NCBI RefSeq assembly: GCF_000424665.1
Contig: NZ_AUKI01000011.1
Coordinates: forward strand, 434,001 to 498,000
DNA length: 64,000 nucleotides
Source of the DNA: Salinimicrobium terrae DSM 17865
Lineage (GTDB): Bacteria; Bacteroidota; Bacteroidia; Flavobacteriales; Flavobacteriaceae
Direction: 5' to 3'
Below, piece after piece: positions 1-7,914 of the stretch. The notes beneath the pieces are model-generated. The model saw only the letters and a program-made list of their open reading frames with translations. It had not been told where the DNA came from and did not search any database. The position numbers were made by a program, and so were the translations under genes. Within the stretch, counting starts at the first letter, position 1. Each line of letters opens with the position of its first letter.

Positions 1-2362
1 TGATCCCAATGATCTGAACCGTTTCCCCGTCACAGATTGCATCTGCTTCAGCTTCAATAGCGCCGTCAAGGTAGTGATCCAGAAGAAGTTTGTTATTAGG
101 TATTTTCCGAAGCAGGTCTACCACAGTAGCTTCCAGTTCTTTTTTATTAATTACGATCTTCATTCCCTGCCCTCCAAGTACATATGAAGGCCGCACCAGG
201 ATTGGAAAATCAAGTTCATCTGCAAGTGCCAAAGCTTCGTCTGCTGTTTCAGCTACTCCAAATTCCGGATAAGGAATGTCATTTGCCTGAAGCAGTTTTG
301 AGAAAGAACCTCTGTCTTCAGCAAGATCCAGAGACTCAAAACTGGTTCCAATAATTTTTATTCCGTAGCGATCGAGTTTTTCAGCAAGTTTTAAGGCAGT
401 TTGACCTCCTAATTGAACGATTACACCTTCGGGCTTCTCGTGGCGGATAATATCATAAATGTGTTCCCAGAAAACGGGTTCGAAATATAGTTTATCGGCC
501 ACATCAAAATCGGTGGAAACAGTTTCAGGATTACAGTTGATCATGATCGTTTCGTAACCGCATTCCTTAGCGGCCAAAACTCCGTGAACACAACAATAAT
601 CAAATTCAATCCCCTGCCCTATCCGGTTGGGTCCGGATCCAAGAACTACGATCTTTCTTTTTTCAGAAACTTTACTGTCATTCTCCACGTATCTTAGACC
701 ATCTTTGGTCTCAATGTCGGCTTCAAAAGTGGAATAGTAATAAGGAGTTTCTGCTTTAAATTCGGCTGCACAGGTATCAACCAGTTTATATACACGATTA
801 ATTCCCAGTTCTTCTCTTTTCTTATACACCTGACTTTCAAGGCAATCTACCATATAGGCTATCTGCCTGTCGGCAAAACCTTTTTGCTTGGCCTCAAGCA
901 AGAGATCTTTGGGAAGGGAATCAATATTGTATTTAGAAATCTCCACCTCAAGAGCATAGAGTTCCTCATACTGCTTAAGAAACCACATGTCAATTTTGGT
1001 AATTTCATGAATTCTTGTAAGCGGAATCCCTAACTGGATTGCATCATAGATTACAAAAACCCTATCCCAGCTGGCGTTCTTCAGCTTATCAAGGATTACA
1101 TCATAATTAGTATAACCCTTCCCGTCGGCACCCAAACCATTTCTTTTGATCTCAAGGGATTGCGTTGCTTTGTGCAGCGCTTCCTGGAAAGAACGTCCTA
1201 TTCCCATTACTTCTCCTACAGATTTCATCTGAAGTCCAAGAGTCCGGTCACTGCCTTCAAACTTATCGAAGTTCCATCTTGGAATTTTTACGATCACGTA
1301 GTCCAGCGTAGGTTCGAATAAAGCGGAAGTCGATTTGGTGATTTGATTTTGTAATTCATCAAGGGTGTAACCAATTGCAAGCTTTGCTGCAATTTTTGCG
1401 ATAGGATAACCGGTAGCTTTTGAAGCAAGAGCCGAAGATCTTGAAGTCCGGGGGTTGATTTCTATGGCCATGATCTCCTCTTTCTCATCGGGGCTTACGG
1501 CGAACTGCACATTACAACCTCCTGCGAAATCTCCGATATTCCGCATCATTTTTATGGCAAGATCCCTCATTCTTTGATAACAGGTATCGCTAAGCGTCAT
1601 TGCGGGAGCAACGGTAATAGAGTCTCCTGTATGGATTCCCATGGGATCCATATTCTCAATGGAACAGATGATCACCACGTTATCATTTTTATCCCGTAGA
1701 AGTTCCAGCTCATATTCCTTCCACCCAAGAAGGGCTTTATCGATCAACACCTCATGAATAGGAGAAGCCTCCAGGCCTGCTGTCAATAATTCATCAAAAT
1801 CTTCCTCTCTATGTACAAAAGCTGCTCCGCTTCCACCAAGAGTAAAGGATGCCCTTATCACCAGTGGAAATCCGAATTCCTGCGCCACTTCCTTACCCTT
1901 TAGAAAGGAAGTTACCGTTTGTGCCGGGGCTACACCCACACCCAAACGTACCATTAATTGTTTAAATTTTTCCCGATCTTCGGTGATATTGATGGCATCA
2001 ATATCCACCCCAATTAGCTTAACATCAAAATCACTCCAAATTCCCTTCTCCTCTGCTTCTATGCAGAGGTTAAGTGCCGTCTGTCCACCCATAGTGGGAA
2101 GTACCGCGTCAATATCGGAATGTTCTTTAAGTATTTCAATTATGGATTTGGTGGTGAGAGGTTTGAGATAAACATGATCTGCCATTGAGGGATCGGTCAT
2201 AATAGTGGCCGGGTTTGAGTTGATCAGGACTGTCTCAATCCCTTCCTCCCGTAACGATTTAAGAGCCTGTGCACCGGCGTAATCGAATTCACAGGCCTGG
2301 CCAATTATAATTGGACCAGAACCTATAATGAGTATTTTCTTGAGGTTTTCATTCTTCGGCAT
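1..2362 (-). CDS. carB: Carbamoyl-phosphate synthase large subunit (partial, 3' end outside window)
   Basis: Makes carbamoyl phosphate from glutamine-derived ammonia, bicarbonate and two ATP for pyrimidine and arginine synthesis, in the cytoplasm with CarA. My reverse-strand reading starts at the ATG complementary to 2360-2362 and stays open to the left edge, giving about 787 of the usual ~950 residues. The N-terminus contains the first ATP-grasp half (KILIIGSGPIIIGQACEFDY). An oligomerisation region follows, and the second half begins near residue 577 with the matching GSGPNRIGQGIEFDY. This internal duplication is diagnostic for CarB. The missing part would be the end of the second ATP-grasp domain and the MGS-like allosteric domain. 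rpmH lies upstream on the same strand but is separated by a terminator, so carB probably has its own promoter in that gap. Confidence 0.97.
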   Translation of the reverse strand, partial: MPKNENLKKILIIGSGPIIIGQACEFDYAGAQALKSLREEGIETVLINSNPATIMTDPSMADHVYLKPLTTKSIIEILKEHSDIDAVLPTMGGQTALNLCIEAEEKGIWSDFDVKLIGVDIDAINITEDREKFKQLMVRLGVGVAPAQTVTSFLKGKEVAQEFGFPLVIRASFTLGGSGAAFVHREEDFDELLTAGLEASPIHEVLIDKALLGWKEYELELLRDKNDNVVIICSIENMDPMGIHTGDSITVAPAMTLSDTCYQRMRDLAIKMMRNIGDFAGGCNVQFAVSPDEKEEIMAIEINPRTSRSSALASKATGYPIAKIAAKLAIGYTLDELQNQITKSTSALFEPTLDYVIVKIPRWNFDKFEGSDRTLGLQMKSVGEVMGIGRSFQEALHKATQSLEIKRNGLGADGKGYTNYDVILDKLKNASWDRVFVIYDAIQLGIPLTRIHEITKIDMWFLKQYEELYALEVEISKYNIDSLPKDLLLEAKQKGFADRQIAYMVDCLESQVYKKREELGINRVYKLVDTCAAEFKAETPYYYSTFEADIETKDGLRYVENDSKVSEKRKIVVLGSGPNRIGQGIEFDYCCVHGVLAAKECGYETIMINCNPETVSTDFDVADKLYFEPVFWEHIYDIIRHEKPEGVIVQLGGQTALKLAEKLDRYGIKIIGTSFESLDLAEDRGSFSKLLQANDIPYPEFGVAETADEALALADELDFPILVRPSYVLGGQGMKIVINKKELEATVVDLLRKIPNNKLLLDHYLDGAIEAEADAICDGETVQIIGI

Positions 2363-2410
2363 GAGAAAAATTTTGTGTAATGTTTGTAAAAATAGGAACC
2401 TACAGGGTAT

Positions 2411-2444
2411 AAAAAAAGGCGCTACTTAAAAAAGTAACACCTTT
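2411..2444 (-). terminator. Rho-independent terminator after rpmH
   Basis: On the minus strand a hairpin (stem roughly AAAGGtGtTACTT with AAGTAgCgCCTTT, two mismatches) is followed by a run of seven T. It lies between rpmH and carB and would end the short rpmH transcript. Confidence 0.7.
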
Positions 2445-2465
2445 ATTATTTTCGGTCATTATCAT

Positions 2466-2624
2466 CTAGTGTTTATGCCTTTGCTCAGAGGAAACAGATA
2501 ATTTCTTTCTACCTTTTGCTCTTCTGCGAGCCAGCACTTTTCTTCCGTTAACACTTGCCATACGCTCTCTGAAACCGTGCTTGTTTTTTCTTTTCCTCTT
2601 AGATGGTTGAAACGTTCTTTTCAT
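2466..2624 (-). CDS. rpmH: 50S ribosomal protein L34
   Basis: A 52-residue, extremely basic protein beginning [19 protein letters not shown] and ending SSEQRHKH. The conserved L34 core (FQPSxRKRxxxHGFRxRM, then [17 protein letters not shown]) is complete. It is a structural protein of the large ribosomal subunit. It was found by reading the reverse strand and is too short for many gene callers. The start is the ATG complementary to 2622-2624, which gives the canonical L34 N-terminus. A well-formed Bacteroidetes promoter lies 70-100 bases upstream and a hairpin terminator follows, so it is probably monocistronic. Confidence 0.97.
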   Translation of the reverse strand: MKRTFQPSKRKRKNKHGFRERMASVNGRKVLARRRAKGRKKLSVSSEQRHKH

Positions 2625-2695
2625 GATAATTATCTTTAATCTTCTTTGAAATCGCTTTGAAAAATAGCTTTAAGACCTCCTCCTAAAACTGCGGG

Positions 2696-2726
2696 CAAAT
2701 ATACAAAGAGTTTTTACTTAGGCAAA
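2696..2726 (-). promoter_or_regulatory. Promoter of rpmH (-7 TATATTTG, -33 TTTG)
   Basis: On the minus strand TTTG (2723-2726) and TATATTTG (2696-2703) are separated by 19 bases. This matches the Bacteroidetes consensus TTTG / TAnnTTTG. It predicts a leader of about 65 bases before the rpmH start. Confidence 0.7.
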
Positions 2727-2759
2727 CCCTTGATTGAAATAATTTTCAATTGTTTTTAT

Positions 2760-2767
2760 TACCTTTG
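2760..2767 (+). promoter_or_regulatory. -7 promoter box TACCTTTG upstream of the 2790 gene
   Basis: TACCTTTG fits the Bacteroidetes -7 consensus TAnnTTTG and ends 22 bases before the ATG at 2790. No clear TTTG was found at the proper -33 distance. Confidence 0.55.
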
Positions 2768-2789
2768 CGGCCTTTAAAATCAACTCCAA

Positions 2790-3305
2790 ATGTTTAATAA
2801 AGTCTATAAGTTAGTCATTACAGCCATTCTCGTTCTAGTCGCAATATGGCAATTTTTTGAAGGAAACATTGGTAATGGTATTTTCCTTTTACTTCTAGCA
2901 GGTATTTTCGTCTTCCTTTACTACAAGAATGAAATGATTCTTATGGCTTTTTTGAGGCTTCGAAAGCAGGATTTTCTAGGTGCCAAAAAATGGCTGGATA
3001 AAATTAAGGATCCAGAGAAAGCTCTTACCCAAAAACAACAGGGTTACTATTGGTACCTCCATGGTCTCATGGTTTCTCAAACTAACATGACCCAGGCAGA
3101 AAAATTCTTTAAAAGAGCGGTTAAAATGGGTCTGTCAATGAAGCAGGATCTGGCGATGGCAAAACTCAACCTCGCCGGAATTGCAATGACGAAAAGACGC
3201 AAAAGAGAAGCCCAAATGCTGCTACAGGAAGCTAAGAAGCTGGACAAGCATAACATGCTTGATGAACAGATCAAGATGATGAAACAACAGATGAAAAAGA
3301 TCTAG
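2790..3305 (+). CDS. Membrane-anchored TPR-like hypothetical protein
   Basis: 171 residues. Two hydrophobic segments occupy about residues 7-24 and 27-45 (LVITAILVLVAIWQF and GIFLLLLAGIFVFLYY). A soluble, lysine-rich C-terminal part follows in which helical pairs such as GYYWYLHGLMVSQTNMTQAEKFFKRAV and AKLNLAGIAMTKRRKREAQMLLQEAKK look like degenerate tetratricopeptide repeats. I see no catalytic motif. The likely role is a membrane scaffold facing the cytoplasm. It stands alone between divergent rpmH and a downstream gene with its own promoter. A -7 box lies just upstream and supports the ATG at 2790. Confidence 0.75.
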   Translation: MFNKVYKLVITAILVLVAIWQFFEGNIGNGIFLLLLAGIFVFLYYKNEMILMAFLRLRKQDFLGAKKWLDKIKDPEKALTQKQQGYYWYLHGLMVSQTNMTQAEKFFKRAVKMGLSMKQDLAMAKLNLAGIAMTKRRKREAQMLLQEAKKLDKHNMLDEQIKMMKQQMKKI

Positions 3306-3424
3306 AAATCAACCTGTTAGAGTCAATTAAAATCTAGGGGTTCTTCATAAACTTTACTGCCCGGTATTTCAACTGATTTCCCTGTAGTTAAACGAGTTTT
3401 TTTTAGTCAGGACTATCTGTTCTG

Positions 3425-3432
3425 TACCTTTG
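3425..3432 (+). promoter_or_regulatory. -7 promoter box TACCTTTG upstream of the 3457 gene
   Basis: TACCTTTG matches TAnnTTTG and lies 24 bases before the ATG at 3457, in an otherwise AT-rich gap. The -33 region is only T-rich. Confidence 0.5.
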
Positions 3433-3456
3433 TACGGAATTTGGACCCCTGGCTGA

Positions 3457-4158
3457 ATGCAGAAATTTTTACTACTAATTCTTCCCTTTACATTTCTTTT
3501 TCCCTCCTATGCCCAGGAGGATCAGATAACTTTTTCCGAAGCTTTAACCATCCATCTTCCAAAATATAAAAAACACGCAGACAAGGCTTATCGCAGTAAG
3601 GATGTGGAACGTGCAAATTTCCTATTTGATTCCCTGATAGATTACAACCTGAAAGGTAGTAGAATGGATAATTTTAAGGTAAATGACCTTAGGAAAAAAT
3701 CTGTTCATCTAAATGAATTTGAAAAACCCGTTTATCTCACTACATACGCCTCCTGGATTGTTCCAACCGAAGGAGAAATTCCCGCCCTCAATGAACTGGC
3801 AGAGAAATATGGAGAGCAGGTGGATTTCGTGATGTTATTTTGGGATAATCATAGCACTACAAAAAGACTTGCAAAAAAATACAGTGAAAACATAACGGTT
3901 CTGTACGTCGATGAGATGAACAACAACAGCCCTTATGTAATAAAGATGATGAAACATTCCCTTGGTTTGCCCACTTCCTTCCTGCTTGACAGAGACAAAA
4001 ATATTCTGGACATTAGAAGAAAGGTCTCACATCCCTTTGGTATCGAATTTGAAAAATCTTTTGATCTTAATTACGATTCTTTATCCAGTGCTCTTTTCTT
4101 GCTCCTAATAGAAGATAGCAGCCAGTATTCCACGGCAGAAGAAAATACAACTCCCTAG
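3457..4158 (+). CDS. Secreted thioredoxin-fold protein lacking all cysteines
   Basis: 233 residues. A signal peptide (LLLILPFTFLFPSYAQ, cut after about residue 20) directs it to the periplasm. Residues ~90-195 follow the TlpA/thioredoxin layout: a beta strand (PVYLTTYAS), the active-site loop, a helix starting EIPALNELAEKYG, a second strand (VDFVMLFWD), then GLPTSFLLDRDKNI containing the cis-proline. At the position of the WCxPC redox motif the protein reads WIVPT (100-104), and there is no cysteine anywhere in the chain. It cannot act as a thiol oxidoreductase, so a binding or chaperone role is more likely. It converges with the downstream lytic transglycosylase and appears monocistronic. 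Confidence 0.8.
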   Translation: MQKFLLLILPFTFLFPSYAQEDQITFSEALTIHLPKYKKHADKAYRSKDVERANFLFDSLIDYNLKGSRMDNFKVNDLRKKSVHLNEFEKPVYLTTYASWIVPTEGEIPALNELAEKYGEQVDFVMLFWDNHSTTKRLAKKYSENITVLYVDEMNNNSPYVIKMMKHSLGLPTSFLLDRDKNILDIRRKVSHPFGIEFEKSFDLNYDSLSSALFLLLIEDSSQYSTAEENTTP

Positions 4159-4213
4159 CTCACAAAACTTTTTCTTTTTAACTTCAACTGAAAATTTGCC
4201 TCTCTCTAAACCT

Positions 4214-5140
4214 TTATGGTGTAGGTGAATAAAAACCCTCCTCCGGAAGTTCAATAAGATATTCTTTACGGGAACTGTTGTTAAGATGAGCCTCTCTCAA
4301 CCATGGATTATGGATCTTTAATACCTTATAATTTATTCCAAAGTTCTGCGCAAATTGAGCAAAGTCGCTTACCGCTGTATCCACCTTAACTTTATATGAA
4401 GGGATATGCTGATAAAGGTCTTTTTGCCTGAAGTTAAAACCATACTTCTTTGGATTCTGCATGATCTCCTTTAAAGCCAGTATTCTAAAAACATATCGTC
4501 CCGTCTCTTCTCCCAGAAGCAGATCGTAGTAGTCTCTTACATCCTGCCGCTCTCTTTGCCTATCTACACCGTAATTTCCCGCATTATATGCGGCAGCTGC
4601 AAGAGTCCAGCTTCCAAAGTGCTCTTTCGACTTCTTCAAATATTCGGCTGCTGCTCGTGTGGATTTCTCCAGATTATAACGCTCATCAACATTATCATTG
4701 ATCTCCAGCCCGTATTCTTTACCTGTACTTTCCATAAACTGCCAGAATCCGCGGGCGCCGGCAGGAGAAACCGCATTGGTAAGGCTGCTTTCTATTACTG
4801 CCAGATATTTAAAATCATCTGGCACACCGTACTCAGCCAAAATTGGTTCTATAACAGGAAAATATTTATTTGCTCTTTTAATTAATAATAAAGTATTTGA
4901 CTGCCAATAGGTATTTACCAGCAGCTCCCTGTCCATTCTTTCATAGACATCGGGAATCTCAACCGGCACCTTTTCTCCAGCAAATTCAAGATTCTCAGGC
5001 ATTGGAAGAGCATAGACTCTATAATCATTAATGATCTTCTTTTCCTGATTTTCATCACTTGGTGCGTCCTGTACGGCATTAATCCCAAAAAAACAGATCA
5101 CCAATAAACTTCCTCCTATAAATATATTCTTCGCTTTCAT
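4214..5140 (-). CDS. Lytic transglycosylase, SLT/MltD-like
   Basis: 308 residues with an N-terminal hydrophobic signal or anchor (IFIGGSLLVICFFGINAV), so it is exported to the envelope. The SLT catalytic core spans about residues 90-215: YLAVIESSLTNAVSPAGARGFWQFM contains the catalytic glutamate (E117, in the typical ES motif), followed by ERYNLEKSTRAAAEYLKK and AAAAYNAGNYGVDR. These are family 1 lytic transglycosylase signatures. It would cleave glycan strands of peptidoglycan to 1,6-anhydro products. LysM repeats seen in longer MltD proteins are absent. The start lies one base from the stop of the upstream alpha/beta hydrolase gene, so the two are surely co-transcribed. Confidence 0.9.
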   Translation of the reverse strand: MKAKNIFIGGSLLVICFFGINAVQDAPSDENQEKKIINDYRVYALPMPENLEFAGEKVPVEIPDVYERMDRELLVNTYWQSNTLLLIKRANKYFPVIEPILAEYGVPDDFKYLAVIESSLTNAVSPAGARGFWQFMESTGKEYGLEINDNVDERYNLEKSTRAAAEYLKKSKEHFGSWTLAAAAYNAGNYGVDRQRERQDVRDYYDLLLGEETGRYVFRILALKEIMQNPKKYGFNFRQKDLYQHIPSYKVKVDTAVSDFAQFAQNFGINYKVLKIHNPWLREAHLNNSSRKEYLIELPEEGFYSPTP

Positions 5141-5141
5141 A

Positions 5142-5846
5142 TTAACTTTGTAATTCTTTTACTTTCTCTTCATTTAGCTTTCCTGTAAGGATAATTTCCT
5201 CCAGGTGATCATTAAACCATCTAAAACGGTTGATGATCATCACATGAGTACCCCCGGGTACCGTAATACAGCCTTTTACGTACCGGTAGGGGAATATTTC
5301 ATCCTTGTCCCCCTGGATATGTATTACATCCTCGTAGGGTTCTGGTCTCTCCCAGCAAATCATCTGTTCTATTGCCCAGTCAAGATAACGTGTATCAGTA
5401 ATGGATAAATATTTTTTGTACAACTTCACCCTTTTTCTGGCAAAGTCTCCTACCGCTACCTTCTCAAGCGCATCAACGTATTGTGCCAAAGAGGTGGGCA
5501 ACACCTTAAATGCTTTGGTACGGCGGGCAAATCTCATCCTCCTTGGTAATTCCTTTTCACTCTTTACACTGGATATTATTATAACCCTGCGCACTTTTAT
5601 TAGCTGCGCCATTTCCTGAACAATAACCCCGCCAAAGGACACTCCAATGAGCACCGGATTTTCATGTTCAATTTTTTTACACAATCGGGCTGAATATTCT
5701 TTCAGGCTCTCTTTGGGGTGCGGAAGCAACCAATCCAACCAGTGTATCCTGAAAATTTCTTCAGGTAACCGAATCATCTCAAAGATCGACGGATTTGCTG
5801 CCAATCCCGGCATACAATAGACATGAATAACAGCGTCTTTCCTCAT
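5142..5846 (-). CDS. Alpha/beta hydrolase
   Basis: 234 residues without a signal peptide. The nucleophile elbow is GVSFGG (Ser70) after the strand PVLIGV. A late GTHVMIINR supplies the likely catalytic histidine near residue 204, and a GDKDEIFP segment before it has a candidate acid. This is the standard alpha/beta-hydrolase order. The substrate cannot be deduced. The gene is the first of a two-gene unit with the lytic transglycosylase, whose start follows by one base. This suggests a shared need rather than a shared pathway. Its N-terminus (VIHVYCMPGLAANPSIF) is a normal first strand and oxyanion loop, supporting the chosen ATG. Confidence 0.8.
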   Translation of the reverse strand: MRKDAVIHVYCMPGLAANPSIFEMIRLPEEIFRIHWLDWLLPHPKESLKEYSARLCKKIEHENPVLIGVSFGGVIVQEMAQLIKVRRVIIISSVKSEKELPRRMRFARRTKAFKVLPTSLAQYVDALEKVAVGDFARKRVKLYKKYLSITDTRYLDWAIEQMICWERPEPYEDVIHIQGDKDEIFPYRYVKGCITVPGGTHVMIINRFRWFNDHLEEIILTGKLNEEKVKELQS

Positions 5847-5953
5847 ACTTTATAAGCTTCCAGAGCCAATTGTGCAGAAAAATCCTTAACTTTACTTTCA
5901 AATTTAAGGGAAATTGACCGCTCCAAATAAACATTTAATATAAAATTTCCTTT

Positions 5954-5967
5954 TGGGCTATAGCCCA
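5954..5967. repeat. Perfect 14-bp palindrome of the GGGCTnnAGCCC type
   Basis: TGGGCTATAGCCCA is self-complementary and lies in the divergent gap between the hydrolase and the GNAT gene. The same GGGCT...AGCCC core recurs twice at 19,017-19,174, so it is probably a dispersed REP-like element rather than an operator. Confidence 0.5.
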
Positions 5968-6048
5968 TTAAGCCACACATTAGCTTTTAAATGATCTTTT
6001 TTTAAAAGTGGCTGATTTTTTGATACTTATTAAAAAAACTTATTACAT

Positions 6049-6348
6049 ATGGACCCTCAGCTATCTGTTACTGACAACGAATTTCTTCGCCAATTTGAAC
6101 TTCAGATTGATGGAGAATTAGCCAAGATTGAATACGCCAGTCAGGATCGAAAGATCTTTCTTACCAAACTGGAAATGAGCGATTCTCTTAAAGAAAAAGG
6201 TTACCTGGAACCTTTTATTGAAAAAGTTCTGGATATTATAAAAGAAAGGGAAATAAGAGTTATGCCCACCAGTCCTTCTATTGCGAGATTTATGCGTAAA
6301 AATCGTCGAAAATATAAGAGTATGCTGCCGGTTGGGATTAACATTTAA
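6049..6348 (+). CDS. Small GNAT-family N-acetyltransferase (YjdJ type)
   Basis: 99 residues. It belongs by pattern to the short COG2388 group of GNAT proteins, which keep only the acetyl-CoA-binding half of the fold. The chain carries the strand FELQIDGELAKIEYASQDRKIFLTKLEMS, a short loop (SLKEKGYLEPFIEKVLDIIKE) where the acetyl-CoA phosphate loop lies in this family, and the final strand/helix REIRVMPTSPSIARFMRKN. The natural substrate of such proteins is unknown. The stop codon overlaps the stop of convergent mtaB in the shared tetranucleotide TTAA. No signal peptide is present, so it is cytoplasmic. Confidence 0.75.
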   Translation: MDPQLSVTDNEFLRQFELQIDGELAKIEYASQDRKIFLTKLEMSDSLKEKGYLEPFIEKVLDIIKEREIRVMPTSPSIARFMRKNRRKYKSMLPVGINI

Positions 6349-7679
6349 GTCAGTACCCCTTCTTCTACATAAGAGAATCGTACTATTCCATCTTCTCCTA
6401 TTTCCTGCAGGTCTACTTTGTGCAGGGTATTTACCAGAGAAGGATCCCAGGGTGTTTTTACTTTAACATAATTCTCTGTAAAGCCGTGAATATATCCTTC
6501 TTTATTCTCCCCTTCAAAAAGGACCGTTTTCGCTTTACTTAACTGCGACTCATAAAAGGCGCGCCTTTTCTTTGCAGAAAGTCCCCTGAGCATTTTGCTC
6601 CTTTTTTTACGAACTTTTAGAGGCACGACAGCTTGCATTTCGGCTGCCAAAGTGTTATCTCTTTCTGAATAGGTAAAGACATGAAGGTAGGAAATATCCA
6701 GATCATTCAGGAAGTTATAGGTTTCAAGAAAATATTCATCAGTCTCTCCAGGGAATCCTACGATTACATCAACACCTATGCACGCATCTGGCATGACTTC
6801 TTTGATCTTATTAACTCTGTCTACGTATAGCTCCTTCATATACCTGCGTCGCATATTTTTGAGAATCTCGTTACTCCCACTTTGCAGCGGAATATGGAAA
6901 TGCGGCACAAAAGTGTCACTCTCCGCCACAAATTCTATCGTTTCATTCTTCAGAAGGTTGGGTTCAATAGAGGAAATTCTAAGCCTCTCAATTCCCTCTA
7001 CCGTGTCCAGGGCCTGCACCAGGTCAAGAAAAGTATGTTCATGCTTTTTGTTGCCGAATTCCCCTTTTCCGTAATCCCCGATATTTACACCGGTGAGTAC
7101 GATTTCTTTTATCCCCTTATCACTTATTTTTTTTGCATTATCAAGCACATTCTCTAAAGTGTCACTTCTGGAAATACCCCGCGCCAGCGGAATCGTACAA
7201 TAGGTACATTTATAATCACAACCATCCTGAACTTTTAAAAATGCTCTGGTACGATCTCCAAAAGAGTAAGATCCCACATAAAAGTCTGCATCTTCTATTT
7301 CACAGGAGTGCACCTCTCCCATGTCATTTTTGGTTAGATCGTTCAGGTAATTTGTGATCTTGAATTTCTCGGTTGCTCCTAATACAAGGTCAACCCCGTC
7401 TACAGCCGCAAGTTCTTCGGGCTTAAGCTGCGCATAACAACCTACGGCAATTACAAAAGCATTTTCATTAGATTTTTGCGCCTGTTTAACAATGGTTTTA
7501 AATCGTTTATCTGCATTGTCAGTCACCGAGCAGGTGTTTATCACATAAATATCGGCATACTCATTGAAATCTACCCTTGTGAAACCCTCGTCCTTAAATG
7601 AACGGGCAATTGTAGAGGTTTCGGAAAAATTCAGCTTACAACCAAGCGTGTAAAAAGCAACTTTTTTTGGATCTTCCAT
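6345..7679 (-). CDS. mtaB: tRNA t6A37 methylthiotransferase MtaB
   Basis: 444 residues. It adds a methylthio group to C2 of N6-threonylcarbamoyladenosine 37 in ANN-decoding tRNAs, using two 4Fe-4S clusters. The N-terminal UPF0004 domain carries cysteines C14, C50 and C81. The radical-SAM CxxxCxxC is at C154, C158 and C161 (GCDYKCTYCTIPLARG), and the glycine-rich GEPG-equivalent region and TRAM-like tail follow. Starting VAFYTLGCKLNFSE, it matches MtaB rather than MiaB or RimO, since no extension precedes the first cysteine. A minus-strand promoter (7764-7794) supports the start. It converges with the GNAT gene, sharing four bases at the stops. Confidence 0.93.
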   Translation of the reverse strand: MEDPKKVAFYTLGCKLNFSETSTIARSFKDEGFTRVDFNEYADIYVINTCSVTDNADKRFKTIVKQAQKSNENAFVIAVGCYAQLKPEELAAVDGVDLVLGATEKFKITNYLNDLTKNDMGEVHSCEIEDADFYVGSYSFGDRTRAFLKVQDGCDYKCTYCTIPLARGISRSDTLENVLDNAKKISDKGIKEIVLTGVNIGDYGKGEFGNKKHEHTFLDLVQALDTVEGIERLRISSIEPNLLKNETIEFVAESDTFVPHFHIPLQSGSNEILKNMRRRYMKELYVDRVNKIKEVMPDACIGVDVIVGFPGETDEYFLETYNFLNDLDISYLHVFTYSERDNTLAAEMQAVVPLKVRKKRSKMLRGLSAKKRRAFYESQLSKAKTVLFEGENKEGYIHGFTENYVKVKTPWDPSLVNTLHKVDLQEIGEDGIVRFSYVEEGVLT

Positions 7680-7735
7680 TTCTTCTTCTTCTCAATCCTG
7701 AAAGGTAACCATCAGAAATTCAACTAAATATAAAG

Positions 7736-7761
7736 GCTTCTAAAAATGCCATTTTAGAGGC
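7736..7761. repeat. Imperfect palindrome with core AAAATGCCATTTT
   Basis: A near-perfect inverted repeat (arms GCtTCTAAAA and TTTTAGAgGC) centred on ATGCCAT, lying just downstream of the predicted mtaB -7 box, i.e. about where transcription would begin. The same core recurs at 14,783, 19,207 and 54,279. Confidence 0.5.
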
Positions 7762-7763
7762 TG

Positions 7764-7794
7764 CAAAGATATCAACTTTAATTCAATGTCCAAT
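7764..7794 (-). promoter_or_regulatory. Promoter of mtaB (-7 TATCTTTG, -33 ATTG)
   Basis: On the minus strand TATCTTTG (7764-7771) follows ATTG (7791-7794) after 19 bases, close to the Bacteroidetes consensus. The start codon is about 85 bases downstream. Confidence 0.6.
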
Positions 7795-7914
7795 TAGATT
7801 AATGATTGATCTTAAACAAGCATTAGTTGTGTTTGTTCATTTCTAATTGAGAAAAAAGACAACCATATAGGAAAGATCAAACTGATCACTGAGCACCGTA
7901 CACTGAATACTATA

